The notes: generated by a model from the sequence alone, not told the origin. A stretch of 42,347 nt of DNA from Fidelibacterota bacterium (GCA_022562455.1 JADFPG010000006.1:1-42347), one strand, 5' to 3'; shown: positions 25,778-37,766, numbered from the stretch's first letter. Made by a program: numbers and translations.

Positions 25778-26641
25778 ATGTTTTCGCCGTTCATACAAAC
25801 ATTAAAACAATACAATTCGGTGTACAAACCGGCAGGGCAACTACCCAAGATCATAACGGTTTTATTTTGTGTTTTCTATGTGTCGTGTTCTGACAAACAA
25901 TCCCAGGAAGGTGTTATCGCCCGGGTTGGAAATGCTGTTTTAACAAAAACCGATTTGGAAGCTATGTTACCATACGTCCCTTTTCCTCTCAGTCAAAACA
26001 ATCTTCAAGTAACCGTTAAAACTTGGGTTGAAAATGAGTTGTTATATCAAGAAGCCATTAAAATAGGCTTGAATAAAGACGCCTTGTTAAAGGGAAAAAT
26101 AAAACGCTACAAAAAATCCGTTTTTAGTACGACATTTATTGATATATATTTATCTGATCGAATATTAATCACAACCGATGAAATACGTGATTACTACCGT
26201 CAAAACCGAAACTCCTTTATTCGGCAACAAGACAACGTAAAAGTCCTCCATTTTTTATTGAAGACAAATGAAGAAGCAAACAAAGTAAAAAACAAACTGT
26301 TGCTCTATGAAGGAACAACCAGACAAGAACTGTTGTCAAAATACAATGCCGAAACAAAAATCGTCTCCAAGGGGGCTCTCCTTCCGGAAATTGAAGGTTT
26401 ACTATTTAAATCTAAGAGTTTTAGAGGTGTTGTTGGACCCGTTAAATCCAAAACCGGATATCACGTTTTACAAATTCTTGGTTGGTATCCCGCTCAAACT
26501 ATTCGAGGAATAGACGAAGTTATTGAAGAAATATCACAACATCTCTCCAGACAAAAAGTTGATATATTAACCTCCGCTTTGATTGATAGTTTAATAACAG
26601 AGTATGGAGTGGAAATAAATCTCGGAGCATTACATGAATAA
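25778..26641 (+). CDS. Parvulin-type peptidyl-prolyl isomerase, probable lipoprotein
   Basis: A 287-aa SurA/PpiD-like protein. The N-terminus has a hydrophobic stretch (ITVLFCVFYVSC, residues 25-36) that ends in a Cys followed by SDKQ; this resembles a lipobox although -3 is Tyr, not Leu. Then comes the SurA N-domain pattern (GVIARVGNAVLTKTDLEAML), a helical part and a weak parvulin domain (VKVLHFLL through GPVKSKTGYHVLQILG). It is probably a periplasmic chaperone for outer-membrane proteins. It overlaps the following surA by 8 nt, so the two are translated together and may act as a pair. Start ATG 25778; the native start could be a little downstream since the first 24 residues are not needed for the signal. 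Confidence 0.82.
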   Translation: MFSPFIQTLKQYNSVYKPAGQLPKIITVLFCVFYVSCSDKQSQEGVIARVGNAVLTKTDLEAMLPYVPFPLSQNNLQVTVKTWVENELLYQEAIKIGLNKDALLKGKIKRYKKSVFSTTFIDIYLSDRILITTDEIRDYYRQNRNSFIRQQDNVKVLHFLLKTNEEANKVKNKLLLYEGTTRQELLSKYNAETKIVSKGALLPEIEGLLFKSKSFRGVVGPVKSKTGYHVLQILGWYPAQTIRGIDEVIEEISQHLSRQKVDILTSALIDSLITEYGVEINLGALHE

Positions 26642-27938
26642 CAAATTAGCTTTGATTCTTTATAAAAGTCTTATGTTGGTAATTTTATGTTCTTCTATCT
26701 ATAGTAAACCTCAGGATAGTGATGAGATAGATGGGATCGCTGCGGTTGTCGGTGATCAGATTATATTAAAAAGTGAGGTTGCCCAATTAATTCAAATGGC
26801 AGCTCTTGATTTACAACTTGATCCCATTTTAGATGAAGACAAATTGTTGTTGTTGAAATACCAAATGTTGGATAACCTGATTAATCAAAAAATTATTCTT
26901 GAAATTGCAGAAGTCGAAAGCATAGAGGTAAAAGAATCAGACGTTGACAGAGCATTAGACAATCAAATTAATTCAATGATAGCCCGACTAGGCTCTGAAG
27001 AACGCGTGGAACAAGCATTTGGAAAAACTATTAAGCAAATTAAGCGTGAGTTCTGGCCTGAAATGCAAAATCAAATAGTCAGTGAGCAATTCCAGAGTAT
27101 ACTTATGAGAGATATCACAGTTACCCGAAAAGAAATAATCGAATTTTACGAACAATACAGGGACAGCCTCGGACACTTTCCTGAAATGTATAATATGAGC
27201 CATATTTTAATCCCAATTACTCCAGGCTCAAAAAGCAGGAAAGAAGCATATAACCTATTATCATCGCTTCGTAATGAAATAATAAATGAAAATAAATCGT
27301 TTGAAGAAGTAGCACGTGAGTATTCAAATGATCCCGGGTCAGCAAAACATGGTGGCAAATTGGGTTTGGTTGGTCGAGGTACTTTTGTTCCTGAATTTGA
27401 GGCGACAGCTTTTACCTTAAAAGAAAGTGACATTAGCAATATTGTATCCACAGAATTTGGGTATCATCTTATTGAACTTATAGAAAAAATAGGTGAAAAA
27501 ATCAGTGTTAGACATATACTAATAACTCCGAAGATTAGTAATGTAGATGAAGATAGTGTTTACCAATTTGTGTTAGCGCTTCGAGATAGTGTAATGTCCG
27601 GTATTAGTTTTGCAGCTTTGGCAAAAAAACATACTAAGGATGAAACTTCAAAGTCTGCCGGAGGAAGACTTGGGTGGATTAATCCAAAATCCTTATCTGT
27701 TCCAGAAATACCTCAAGCACTTCCATCTTTAGAAGTTGGGGTTGTTTCCCCGCCAATCAGGGCAAGCGATGGATATCATCTTATTCTTGTTCATGGTATA
27801 AAAGAGGCTGGAGTTCCTTCATTAAAAACCCATTGGACTGAAATAGAAAAAATAGCACTGTCAAAAAAACAGTCTGACTTCTTTAGTAATTGGATTGACA
27901 AATCCAAGTCCTCTGTTTTTATTAAAATCATGGATTAG
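26634..27938 (+). CDS. surA: SurA-type periplasmic peptidyl-prolyl isomerase
   Basis: A 434-aa protein with a signal peptide (MNNKLALILYKSLMLVILCS, then SIYSKPQ), the SurA N-terminal domain (IDGIAAVVGDQIILKSEVAQ, LLLLKYQMLDNLINQKIIL) and two tandem parvulin domains: the first around 180-280 (MSHILIPITPG, REYSNDPGSAKHGGKLGLVG, EFGYHLIELIEK), the second around 285-390 (SVRHILITPKI, AKKHTKDETSKSAGGRLGWI, DGYHLILVHGIKE). SurA escorts beta-barrel proteins through the periplasm, which suits a cell with TonB receptors. ATG 26634 overlaps the previous isomerase gene by 8 nt. It is the last gene before the spacer ahead of dnaN. Confidence 0.92.
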   Translation: MNNKLALILYKSLMLVILCSSIYSKPQDSDEIDGIAAVVGDQIILKSEVAQLIQMAALDLQLDPILDEDKLLLLKYQMLDNLINQKIILEIAEVESIEVKESDVDRALDNQINSMIARLGSEERVEQAFGKTIKQIKREFWPEMQNQIVSEQFQSILMRDITVTRKEIIEFYEQYRDSLGHFPEMYNMSHILIPITPGSKSRKEAYNLLSSLRNEIINENKSFEEVAREYSNDPGSAKHGGKLGLVGRGTFVPEFEATAFTLKESDISNIVSTEFGYHLIELIEKIGEKISVRHILITPKISNVDEDSVYQFVLALRDSVMSGISFAALAKKHTKDETSKSAGGRLGWINPKSLSVPEIPQALPSLEVGVVSPPIRASDGYHLILVHGIKEAGVPSLKTHWTEIEKIALSKKQSDFFSNWIDKSKSSVFIKIMD

Positions 27939-28288
27939 AATGTCTTAACATTTTTTCCACTACTTATACACAAAATATTAATTGGAGACATAAAAAAAAT
28001 AAAAACCGGTATCCCCGAACGATACCCACAAGATATTCACATAAAGTATTTAATGAAGTTGTTGGTGAATCTTTTTGTAAATTGAACAATTAATGCATGG
28101 AGTCTTAAACAAAAATTATTTATTAACAGCCCTTATTAAATAATAGTTAGTAATACAGAAAATAAAAATTAATTTAAAAGCACATTCTCTAAAAACTTGT
28201 TGTTAGAAAGTCAAATTTTCTCTAACATAAAACAGACAAAAAGACACACAAATTTTACAACATCACTACAAATTTCGGGTTGAATAAT
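27939..28288. promoter_or_regulatory. AT-rich surA-dnaN spacer, possible origin (oriC) and dnaN promoter
   Basis: A 350-bp gap without any open frame of note. DnaA-box-like sequences are clustered on its left side: TTTTCCACT (27953-27961, last base off), TTATACACA (27964-27972, fits TTWTNCACA) and ATATTCACA (28033-28041, first base off). They are followed by a very AT-rich block (about 28110-28190) that could unwind, and by an imperfect inverted repeat GTTAGA...TCTAAC (about 28203-28227). This box-plus-AT layout is typical of origins. The dnaN promoter should also lie here. Confidence 0.45.
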
Positions 28289-29404
28289 ATGAAATTTTCT
28301 ATTTCCCAACCAGTACTTCAAACTGCTTTACAACACTTATCTAAGGCAACACCTACAAGATCTACAGTTCCAATATTAAGTAATGTCTTATTTACAACGG
28401 AAAACGATTTATTAGTTCTTCGAACCACTGATTTGGAAATAACAATGATTTCCACACTAAAGGTTCAAATTGATGAGGCAGGGTCCATCGCAATAGATTT
28501 CCGGACATTAATGGATATTACGAACGCACTACCGGAGACAACAATTGGTTTCGATGTTAGTAACGATTATAAAATCAAAATACACACTAATTTTGGAAGC
28601 TATGATATATCGGGAACAAGTTCTGAGGAGTTTCCCTTATTACCTGAGGTTGACAACAAAAAAGAGATACGCCTTCAATCTGAAACATTAGGTAGATTAA
28701 TTGGGAAAACAATTTTTGCAATCAGCAGAGACGAACTAAAGCCAGCATTAACGGGTGTACTCATTGAAATCGGTGAAAACCAAATTTCTGCAGCTGCGAC
28801 AGATGGACACCGTCTTGTTGTCTGTTCAAGGACTGACTATACATCTACTGGATATATTGGGGAGGTAGTAATACCAAGAAAATTTTTGGCACTTCTACAG
28901 CAATATTTAACTAATCAGGGAGAGGTTATCCTATGGGTCGGTGATAACCACTTGACGGTGTCCATTGAAAACATAACGATATTCTCAAGAATTATTGAAG
29001 AAAGATATCCTGATTATAAGAGCGTCATACCCCAAGACAATGATAAAACGGTTAAATTGAATAGAATAGAATTCCTTTCATCGGTAAGAAGGGTTGCAAT
29101 TTTTTCGAACAAATCCACCAAACAAATAAATTTACACCTCACTCAAAATAGTGGCACAATTACAACAGAGGATCCTGAAAGCGCCACCAGTGCGCGAGAA
29201 GATTTTTCTATTGATTATAGCGGAGAAGATATTGTTATTGGATACAATGCCAACTATCTTGGTGATATGCTTTCCCATATTGACACTGATAATGTTTTAA
29301 TGAAACTTAATACTCCAGTTAGTGCTTGTCTTGTTCTACCTGAAGAACAAGCCGAAAACGAGGAATTAACAATGCTTCTTATGCCCATGCGAACCAGTGG
29401 GTAA
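28289..29404 (+). CDS. dnaN: DNA polymerase III sliding clamp (beta subunit)
   Basis: A 371-aa protein from ATG 28289 (MKFSISQPVLQTALQHLSKA); a TTG at 28280 would add three residues and is less likely. The clamp's three repeated domains are visible: domain 1 with TRSTVPILSNVLF and LRTTDLEITM, domain 2 with GKTIFAISRDELKPALTGVL and AATDGHRLVV, domain 3 with FLSSVRRVAIFSNKSTKQI, ending LLMPMRTSG where the family ends with the protein-binding-pocket motif xxMPMR(L/x). It forms the ring that tethers polymerase III. No clear Shine-Dalgarno. It lies 13 kb from dnaA with other genes between, and no recF follows. Confidence 0.96.
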   Translation: MKFSISQPVLQTALQHLSKATPTRSTVPILSNVLFTTENDLLVLRTTDLEITMISTLKVQIDEAGSIAIDFRTLMDITNALPETTIGFDVSNDYKIKIHTNFGSYDISGTSSEEFPLLPEVDNKKEIRLQSETLGRLIGKTIFAISRDELKPALTGVLIEIGENQISAAATDGHRLVVCSRTDYTSTGYIGEVVIPRKFLALLQQYLTNQGEVILWVGDNHLTVSIENITIFSRIIEERYPDYKSVIPQDNDKTVKLNRIEFLSSVRRVAIFSNKSTKQINLHLTQNSGTITTEDPESATSAREDFSIDYSGEDIVIGYNANYLGDMLSHIDTDNVLMKLNTPVSACLVLPEEQAENEELTMLLMPMRTSG

Positions 29405-29548
29405 TAATGAACGGCATTTGGGTTATCAGAACAATCGACCAGATTTTTTGTTATTCATAAAGACATATCTTAATCATCAACAAATAGGATTCAATGGTGT
29501 TTGTTTAATAAAATGTAAATTTATCCCTGAATGTTAAAATAAATAATA

Positions 29549-29824
29549 TTGGAAGAATTAAAAAAATCAATTGAAATCTTATTAAAAAATGTAGGCATAG
29601 AAATTCCCATCCTACAGAACAAAGCACTATTAATTTGGGAAAATGTTGTGGGCACGCTTATTTCCAAGAATACATTACCTGAAGAAGTAAAACACGGAAT
29701 ACTATTTGTAAAAACAGCCACCCCTGTTTGGAGAAATGAGCTTATAATGAAGAAAGAAGAAATAATAAAGAATCTTAACAAGGCTATTGGGAAAAAAGTG
29801 ATAAAGGATATTAGGTTTATATAG
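29549..29824 (+). CDS. DciA-like helicase-loading factor (DUF721)
   Basis: A 91-aa protein from TTG 29549. The DUF721 pattern is visible: IWENVVGTLISKNTLPEEVK, then GILFVKTATPVWRNELIMKK and LNKAIGKKVIKDIRF, with the two family Trp residues. DUF721/DciA proteins are the widespread ancestral operators of the DnaB replicative helicase in bacteria without DnaC/DnaI. The position between dnaN and gyrB, where recF is usual, and the origin context support that job. Compared with fuller DciA proteins it is just the core domain. The start has no good Shine-Dalgarno and TTG is a weak start, so low expression is likely. A 144-bp AT-rich gap without features separates it from dnaN. Confidence 0.75.
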   Translation: MEELKKSIEILLKNVGIEIPILQNKALLIWENVVGTLISKNTLPEEVKHGILFVKTATPVWRNELIMKKEEIIKNLNKAIGKKVIKDIRFI

Positions 29825-29866
29825 AGAATTCTTCGATAACACTGCTTATGAAAACAGCATGTTTAA

Positions 29867-31858
<1,992 letters not shown>

Positions 31859-31874
31859 AAGTTAAGCGTTAATT

Positions 31875-34358
31875 ATGGCAGAGTTTATTAGAGATATCAC
31901 AGTCAACAGGGATATCGTTGATGAAATGAGGGAAAGTTATCTCAACTATTCCATGTCGGTGATTGTCTCACGTGCTTTACCTGACGTGCGCGACGGGCTG
32001 AAGCCGGTTCACAGGAGAATTCTCTTTGGCATGCATGAACTTGGTGTACACTGGAACAGATCGTATAAAAAATGTGCTCGTATAGTAGGAGATGTATTAG
32101 GCAAATATCATCCCCATGGAGACTCGTCGGTTTATGATGCTCTTGTGAGAATGGCACAAGACTTTTCTATGAGACATCAATTGGTGGATGGGCAAGGCAA
32201 CTTCGGTTCAATTGATGGTGATAATGCTGCCGCAATGCGATATACAGAGGCGAGGATGTCAAGGTTTGGGGAAGAAATGCTCCGTGATCTGGAGAAAGAA
32301 ACGGTGAGATGGGCGTCCAACTTTGACGAAACCCTGGAAGAACCGACGGTTCTGCCTTCGGTTATCCCCACATTGCTTGTAAATGGATCTGAGGGAATTG
32401 CGGTTGGAATGGCGACAAAAATTCCACCACATAATCTTAGGGAAATTTTAGATGCGGTGATTACCCTGATTGATAATCCTGAAATGACAGTAGATGAATT
32501 ACTTACCTATGTTGAAGGTCCGGATTTTCCCACAGGAGCTATTATTCAAGGCAGACAGGGAATAAGAGATGCGTATGAAACAGGAAGGGGAAAAGTGTCG
32601 GTACGTGCTCGGGCTTTTATCGAAACCACAAAACAAGGAAGGTTTAATATCATTATAAGTGAAATTCCTTATCAGGTAAACAAGTCTAACCTTTTGGAAA
32701 AAATGGCACAACTTGTTAGAAGTAAGAAAATTGTAGGTGTTTCAGATATTCGTGACGAGTCAGACAGGGAAGGTATTCGCATCGTAATTGAAGTAAAGCG
32801 CGATACTGTACCAGAGGTTATACTAAATCAACTCTATGTGAACACTCAACTTAAAGACACTTTTGGAATTATACTTCTTGCTTTGGTAAACGGGATTCCC
32901 AAGATCATGCCGCTTATTGAAATGATGCAACACTTCATTGATCATCGTCATGTGATTGTAGTTCGCCGAACTGAGTTTGATCTAAAAAAGGCAGATGAAA
33001 GGGCACATATTTTAGAGGGATTAAAAATTGCCCTGGACAATATTGATGAAGTAATCGCTATTATTCGTGGAAGCAAAGATCCAACGCATGCCAAAGAAGG
33101 GTTGATGAATAACTTTGATCTTTCCGAAAAGCAGGCTCAGGCAATTTTAGATATGCGGTTACAGAGACTTACAAGCCTGGAGGTTGACAAGGTTGTTCAG
33201 GAATATCGGGAAATCATTCAGTTGATTTCTAAACTGAAGAGCATACTTGAAAGCCGTCCTCAGCGCAGGGCAATTATAAAAGGTGAGTTGGAAGAAATCC
33301 GTGAAATGTATGGTGAAGAAAGGCGAACGGAAATTCTTGCTGAGGATAAAGGGTATTCTGTTGAAGATATGATTGCTGAAGAGGACATGGTTATAACGGT
33401 TACCCACAACGGGTATATAAAAAGAACTGCTACCTCGACTTATCGCCAGCAGCGTCGTGGAGGTCGAGGGCTTCAAGGCGCCGCAACAAAAGAAGAAGAT
33501 TTTGTAGAAAACATGCTCATAGCAAATACCCATGATTATATGTTGTTTTTTACAGACAGGGGAAAATGTTATTGGCTAAAAGTACACGAAATTCCACAAG
33601 GAGGTCGAGCAGCAAGGGGTAGAGCAATAGTTAATTTGATAGGCTGTGAATCCGGTGAGAAGGTCGAAGCTTTTGTTAGTGTTAAAAAGTTTGATGAAGA
33701 CAAATTTATCGTGATGGCGACCCAAAAGGGGTTGGTCAAAAAAACAAAACTGTCTGCCTATAGCCGCCCAAGGCGTGGTGGTATATATGCTATTGAGATT
33801 AAGGAGGATGACAAACTTATAGAAGCGAAAATTACCGACGGTAATAATGATATTGTTTTGGGAACTCGAGAAGGTAAATCGATACGTTTTTCTGAGGGAG
33901 ATATTCGTCCAACAGGGAGAAAAACGATGGGTGTTAGAGGCATCCGCCTATCATCTAAAGAGGACAAAGTCGTTGGTATGGTAATTGTTAAGCGTGAAGG
34001 CACACTCTTGGTTGCAACACAGAAAGGTTATGGAAAAAGAACGGATGTCATGCAATACCGTGTACAGAAGCGGGCAGGTAAGGGTGTAATGACGATGCGG
34101 ACCACGGAAAAAATAGGCAAAATGATTGGAATAATGGAAGTTGTGGATAGTGACGATTTAATGATAATTACTGACAAGGGTGTATTAATTCGACAATCCG
34201 TGGAGAGTATTCGATCAATTGGTCGCGTAACACAGGGAGTTAAACTCCTTCGCCTTGATGAGAACACAAAAATTTCTTCCATTACCAGGGTTATTCGGGA
34301 GGAGATGGAGCCTCCTCAAGATGATGAGAATGAAGTACAAACTCCTGAGGAGCCATAA
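31875..34358 (+). CDS. gyrA: DNA gyrase subunit A
   Basis: An 827-aa protein. The breakage-reunion domain has the catalytic tyrosine Y123 ([11 protein letters not shown]) and the quinolone-determining region [20 protein letters not shown] with S84 and D88, the wild-type residues. The C-terminal beta-pinwheel carries the GyrA box QRRGGRG, which distinguishes gyrase from topoisomerase IV, plus repeated blade motifs ([26 protein letters not shown]). The acidic tail ([19 protein letters not shown]) is short. Pairs with GyrB encoded 16 nt upstream. yggS follows 14 nt downstream. Confidence 0.97.
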   Translation: MAEFIRDITVNRDIVDEMRESYLNYSMSVIVSRALPDVRDGLKPVHRRILFGMHELGVHWNRSYKKCARIVGDVLGKYHPHGDSSVYDALVRMAQDFSMRHQLVDGQGNFGSIDGDNAAAMRYTEARMSRFGEEMLRDLEKETVRWASNFDETLEEPTVLPSVIPTLLVNGSEGIAVGMATKIPPHNLREILDAVITLIDNPEMTVDELLTYVEGPDFPTGAIIQGRQGIRDAYETGRGKVSVRARAFIETTKQGRFNIIISEIPYQVNKSNLLEKMAQLVRSKKIVGVSDIRDESDREGIRIVIEVKRDTVPEVILNQLYVNTQLKDTFGIILLALVNGIPKIMPLIEMMQHFIDHRHVIVVRRTEFDLKKADERAHILEGLKIALDNIDEVIAIIRGSKDPTHAKEGLMNNFDLSEKQAQAILDMRLQRLTSLEVDKVVQEYREIIQLISKLKSILESRPQRRAIIKGELEEIREMYGEERRTEILAEDKGYSVEDMIAEEDMVITVTHNGYIKRTATSTYRQQRRGGRGLQGAATKEEDFVENMLIANTHDYMLFFTDRGKCYWLKVHEIPQGGRAARGRAIVNLIGCESGEKVEAFVSVKKFDEDKFIVMATQKGLVKKTKLSAYSRPRRGGIYAIEIKEDDKLIEAKITDGNNDIVLGTREGKSIRFSEGDIRPTGRKTMGVRGIRLSSKEDKVVGMVIVKREGTLLVATQKGYGKRTDVMQYRVQKRAGKGVMTMRTTEKIGKMIGIMEVVDSDDLMIITDKGVLIRQSVESIRSIGRVTQGVKLLRLDENTKISSITRVIREEMEPPQDDENEVQTPEEP

Positions 34359-34372
34359 CCAACCGAATACCA

Positions 34373-35074
34373 GTGATTGATCTTGGCGTCCTTGACCAAG
34401 TTCGGGAGAATATTGAAAACGCCCGAGTAAGAGCTGGCTTTGATTCTGAGTCCCCTGTTGAAATTATTGCGGTTACAAAAACTTTTCCCGCTAATGCTAT
34501 TATTAGCGCCTATAATGCAGGCATCTTTTCAATTGGAGAAAACAAAGTACAGGAAGCTGTTGAAAAGTTTCCCCACTTACCTATCCTCCCAAAACTAACT
34601 CGCCGCTTTATTGGTCATCTACAGTCCAACAAAGTTCGAACAGCCATAAACGTCTTTGACGCCATCGATGCCATAGATACACTTAAACTTGGCAGAAAAG
34701 TGTCTCGATTTGGCGTTGACAGGGGAAAGCCTATTCCTGTTTTACTTCAAGTAAACACGTCCGGTGATCCCAAAAAATATGGGTTTGATCCTATCGAAAT
34801 TGATGAGATGTTGGCTTTGGTGGAGGAGCCAGGGCTGCGAATCGAAGGATTATTTACACTTGGTAGGTTTACAGAAGACAAGGTCGTCATTAGAAAGACC
34901 TTTAGAGACCTCAAGGAATTAAAAGAGAGTTTGAACGAACAGATTAGTCCGGACAGACAACTTTTCCATTTGTCTATGGGGATGACTTCGGACTATGAAA
35001 TTGCAGTAGAAGAGGGGGCTACGATGGTACGCCTTGGAACTGTGTTATTTGGCAAAAGGGGAAAAGAAAGTTAA
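34373..35074 (+). CDS. yggS: YggS-family pyridoxal phosphate homeostasis protein
   Basis: A 233-aa single-domain alanine-racemase-like barrel. The PLP lysine is in EIIAVTKTFPANAI (about residue 38); other family motifs are IGENKVQEAVEKF, FIGHLQSNKV, LLQVNTSGDPKKYGFDP, LFTLGRF and LSMGMTSDYEIAVEEGATMV followed by RLGTVLFG. The family binds PLP without a known enzymatic reaction and helps balance B6 vitamers and amino acids in the cytoplasm. GTG 34373 is the start, 14 nt after gyrA, so it is probably co-transcribed with the gyrase genes. Confidence 0.94.
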   Translation: MIDLGVLDQVRENIENARVRAGFDSESPVEIIAVTKTFPANAIISAYNAGIFSIGENKVQEAVEKFPHLPILPKLTRRFIGHLQSNKVRTAINVFDAIDAIDTLKLGRKVSRFGVDRGKPIPVLLQVNTSGDPKKYGFDPIEIDEMLALVEEPGLRIEGLFTLGRFTEDKVVIRKTFRDLKELKESLNEQISPDRQLFHLSMGMTSDYEIAVEEGATMVRLGTVLFGKRGKES

Positions 35075-35081
35075 GTAACAT

Positions 35082-35095
35082 CCCGAAGTTTCGGG
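35082..35095 (+). terminator. Small hairpin after yggS
   Basis: CCCGA (35082-35086) and TCGGG (35091-35095) form a tight 5-6-bp stem 7 nt after the yggS stop. No T-run follows, so this is a weak terminator candidate closing the gyrB-gyrA-yggS unit. Confidence 0.3.
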
Positions 35096-35163
35096 TCAAG
35101 TCAAAAGTGATACTTAATACTTGTTGCCTTTAAAGGGGAGCTAAAAATAAAAATTCTTATACA

Positions 35164-35742
35164 ATGATCATATATCTACCTCTTGGATTGAGCGCATATA
35201 AAGATGCTTTTAAAGATGTGCAGGACAAGGAAAAAAGCATGAAAGTCAGACACCACATTTATCATTCAGAAAAGAATTGCTTTCTTATTCCAGAGTCTCT
35301 GGATAAAGATGTAATTTGCCCCGAGAATTTTTTTGATCTTATATCAATACTTACCGAGAAGGAACTTTGGATAATAGACAGGGTCAAGTTTTCAACCTCA
35401 ATAGATGAATCGACAATTCAAATTGTTGACCATAGAAATTTGACTGGGTGGAACCCGTTAATCGGAAAAACACCCTTGCATGGAAAGCCTTATTTTCCTG
35501 ATGTTAGCACGATTTACAACAAGACGAACATAGGATTACAGCAGGTTGAAGTATCAACCGTGGGCTTAAGCTATTTTAAAAACGTAACAAAAACTGTTTA
35601 TGGGTCGTGTGTCTCTGAGTTAGCAGCATTGTTGGTTCTGGCAGCGGGATATGCCGGGTTTCGTATAAATGCCATTGGTTGGAACCATAAAAATGATCCT
35701 ATGGGGCTTGGGCTTGCAGATTTTTTAAATACTTGCAATTGA
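35164..35742 (+). CDS. Divergent, shortened purine-nucleoside-phosphorylase-like protein
   Basis: A 192-aa protein of uncertain function. The middle stretch VDHRNLTGWNPLIGKTPLHG and KPYFPDVSTIYN corresponds closely to the nucleoside phosphorylase segment that reads DHINLxGxNPLxGPN...PRFPDMSxxY in class II PNPs, and the later GSCVSELAALLVLAAGYAGF to RINAIGW matches the place of the MSTVPEVIxARHxGLRVxGIS segment. Known PNPs have about 270 aa, with a glycine-rich phosphate loop near the start and an active-site Glu before the MST motif; neither is evident here, and MST is replaced by GSC. So it belongs to the fold but is probably trimmed and may not be a phosphorylase. Start ATG 35164; GGGGAG 24 nt upstream is too distant to be a good Shine-Dalgarno. 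Confidence 0.5.
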   Translation: MIIYLPLGLSAYKDAFKDVQDKEKSMKVRHHIYHSEKNCFLIPESLDKDVICPENFFDLISILTEKELWIIDRVKFSTSIDESTIQIVDHRNLTGWNPLIGKTPLHGKPYFPDVSTIYNKTNIGLQQVEVSTVGLSYFKNVTKTVYGSCVSELAALLVLAAGYAGFRINAIGWNHKNDPMGLGLADFLNTCN

Positions 35743-35818
35743 CAAAATTTTTGGTAAGAATTGACGACCAATGATTTCGTTGTAAATACACCGAAAAACA
35801 GTCAAAAAGGAGATAATT

Positions 35819-37603
35819 ATGGCTGGTCACACTATTCCTCATAGATTGTTAGAGAGGGCAAAAAACCAACCAGAGGTGGTTGCAATCAGGTATAAAGAAA
35901 GGGATGTCTGGGTGGATATAACGTGGAAGGAATATGCCGAAGCCACACAAAGAGCCGCCAGGGCATTAATATCACTTGGGGTGGAAAAAGGGAGTAAAAC
36001 GTGTATACTTGGATTTAATCGATTCGAATGGGTTGTTTTTGATGTGGCTGCAATGATGGTTGGCGGTATCCCCGCTGGAATTTATGAAACCTGTTCATCT
36101 GAGGAAGTCGCTTATATTATTGCTCATTCAGAGGCAGCTGTGGTGTTGGTTGAGAACGAAGGACAACTTGCCAAGATAATGAAAGAAAAGGAAAAATTAC
36201 CCCACTTGAAACACATAGTATTGATGCGTGGTGCAATAAGTAATCAAGATGCTGTTTACACTTGGGAGAATTTTTTATTGGGGGGTGAGAGAATACCAGA
36301 GGAAGAAGTTCAAAAGCGAATGAAATCCCTGAAAGAAAGCGACGCTGCGACGTTTATTTATACATCCGGAACAACAGGTCCTCCTAAGGCAGTAATGCTT
36401 TCTCACCGCAATTTGACTTGGACCGCGGATGTTTCTATTAATATGTTATCAATATCAGAGAATAAAGAGAGTGGTGTTTCATACCTGCCCTTGTCTCATA
36501 TCGCTGAGCAAATGTTTACCATTCATGCTCCCATTAGTGTAGGTTGGTCTGTAGCGTTTGCTGAAAGTAAAGAAAAGTTGCTTGACAATTTGAAAGAAAT
36601 TCAGCCGACTATTTTGTTTGGTGTACCAAGGGTTTGGGAAAAGTTTCAAGCAGGTGTATCATCTAAGTTAAAACAAGCAAAAGGTATAAAAAAACTCATT
36701 TTGAATTGGGCAAGAAAGACAGCGACACAGTATCATGCAGCTCTGAACGCAGGAAAAGAGCCAAGTGAAAAATTGAAAAAACGATATAACAGGGCAAAGA
36801 AACTTGTATTTATAAAACTAAAAACAGCTCTTGGTTTGGTTAATGCACGGTATTGCATCAGTGGTGCTGCTCCCATTTCAGCCGAAATATTAGAGTTTTT
36901 TGCCAGCCTTGACATACCGATTTATGAGGTATATGGACAGTCTGAAGATTGTGGCCCCACATCTTTCAACCAGCCCGGGAAAACCCGGTATGGTTCTGTA
37001 GGTCCACCATTGCCGGGAATGGAAATTAAAATTGCGGAGGATGGAGAGGTGTTGGCAAGGGGACCCAATGTGTTTCTTGGATATTACAAAGAGGAAGCCG
37101 CTACAGCCGAGACGCTTGTGGACGGATGGCTTCTTTCAGGAGATATAGGCTATTTTGATGATGACGGGTTTTTGTGGATCACAGGACGAAAAAAAGAGAT
37201 TATTGTTACATCAGGGGGTAAAAACATTTCACCGTCGAACATAGAAAACGCCTTAAAAAACATAGAGCTTATTTCTCAAGCAGTTGTGATTGGAGATCAA
37301 AGAAATTTTCTCACAGCTTTGTTAACTTTGGATAAAGAAACGGCGAAGGCTTTTGCGGAAAAGAATGGTATAAATGAAAACGATTTGCATAAAAATGCAA
37401 CTATCTGGAGTGAAATTCAAGCTGGTGTAGATGAGGTGAATTCACACTTTTCACGCGTGGAGAATGTTAGAAAGTTCCAAATTCTCCCACGAGATTTAAC
37501 CATTAGTGACGGCGAGTTGACACCGACTCTCAAAGTAAAAAGAAGAATTGTGTATAAAAACTGGGCAGACGTAATTGAGGAAATGTATGCCTCTAATGGA
37601 TAG
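35819..37603 (+). CDS. Long-chain-fatty-acid-CoA ligase (AMP-dependent synthetase)
   Basis: A 594-aa adenylate-forming enzyme. Core motifs: P-loop YTSGTTGPPKAVMLSH (from residue 181), VPRVWEKFQ, the adenine-binding ISGAAPIS and YEVYGQSEDCGP, then DGWLLSGDIGYFDDDGFLWI and GRKKEIIVTSGGKNISPSNI, with the C-terminal lysine in TPTLKVKRR. The insertion and overall length are those of the long-chain (FadD15/bubblegum-like) branch, which activates fatty acids to acyl-CoA through acyl-AMP. No signal sequence is seen, so it is a cytoplasmic or peripheral membrane enzyme. ATG 35819 has a strong Shine-Dalgarno (AAGGAG, 8 nt before). It is probably transcribed alone and ends 98 nt before a bidirectional terminator. 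Confidence 0.92.
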   Translation: MAGHTIPHRLLERAKNQPEVVAIRYKERDVWVDITWKEYAEATQRAARALISLGVEKGSKTCILGFNRFEWVVFDVAAMMVGGIPAGIYETCSSEEVAYIIAHSEAAVVLVENEGQLAKIMKEKEKLPHLKHIVLMRGAISNQDAVYTWENFLLGGERIPEEEVQKRMKSLKESDAATFIYTSGTTGPPKAVMLSHRNLTWTADVSINMLSISENKESGVSYLPLSHIAEQMFTIHAPISVGWSVAFAESKEKLLDNLKEIQPTILFGVPRVWEKFQAGVSSKLKQAKGIKKLILNWARKTATQYHAALNAGKEPSEKLKKRYNRAKKLVFIKLKTALGLVNARYCISGAAPISAEILEFFASLDIPIYEVYGQSEDCGPTSFNQPGKTRYGSVGPPLPGMEIKIAEDGEVLARGPNVFLGYYKEEAATAETLVDGWLLSGDIGYFDDDGFLWITGRKKEIIVTSGGKNISPSNIENALKNIELISQAVVIGDQRNFLTALLTLDKETAKAFAEKNGINENDLHKNATIWSEIQAGVDEVNSHFSRVENVRKFQILPRDLTISDGELTPTLKVKRRIVYKNWADVIEEMYASNG

Positions 37604-37701
37604 CATTTATTCATAAAACAACATTAGGCAAAGAGAGTTAATTGAATTGTTTGTTGCCTTATAAGAAAGAAGTCCTTTCTGCCACTCCGGTTTAAGTCAA
37701 A

Positions 37702-37737
37702 AAAACCTCCCACTGCGTGTAAGCAACAGGAGGTTTT
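37702..37737. terminator. Bidirectional terminator between acyl-CoA ligase and hsp20
   Basis: AAAACCTCC (37702-37710) and GGAGGTTTT (37729-37737) are perfect inverted repeats around an 18-nt loop, with an A-run on the left (37699-37705) and a T-run on the right. It can stop transcription from both convergent genes. Confidence 0.7.
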
Positions 37738-37766
37738 CAGGAAATGCATATAGGAATATGAACGCT

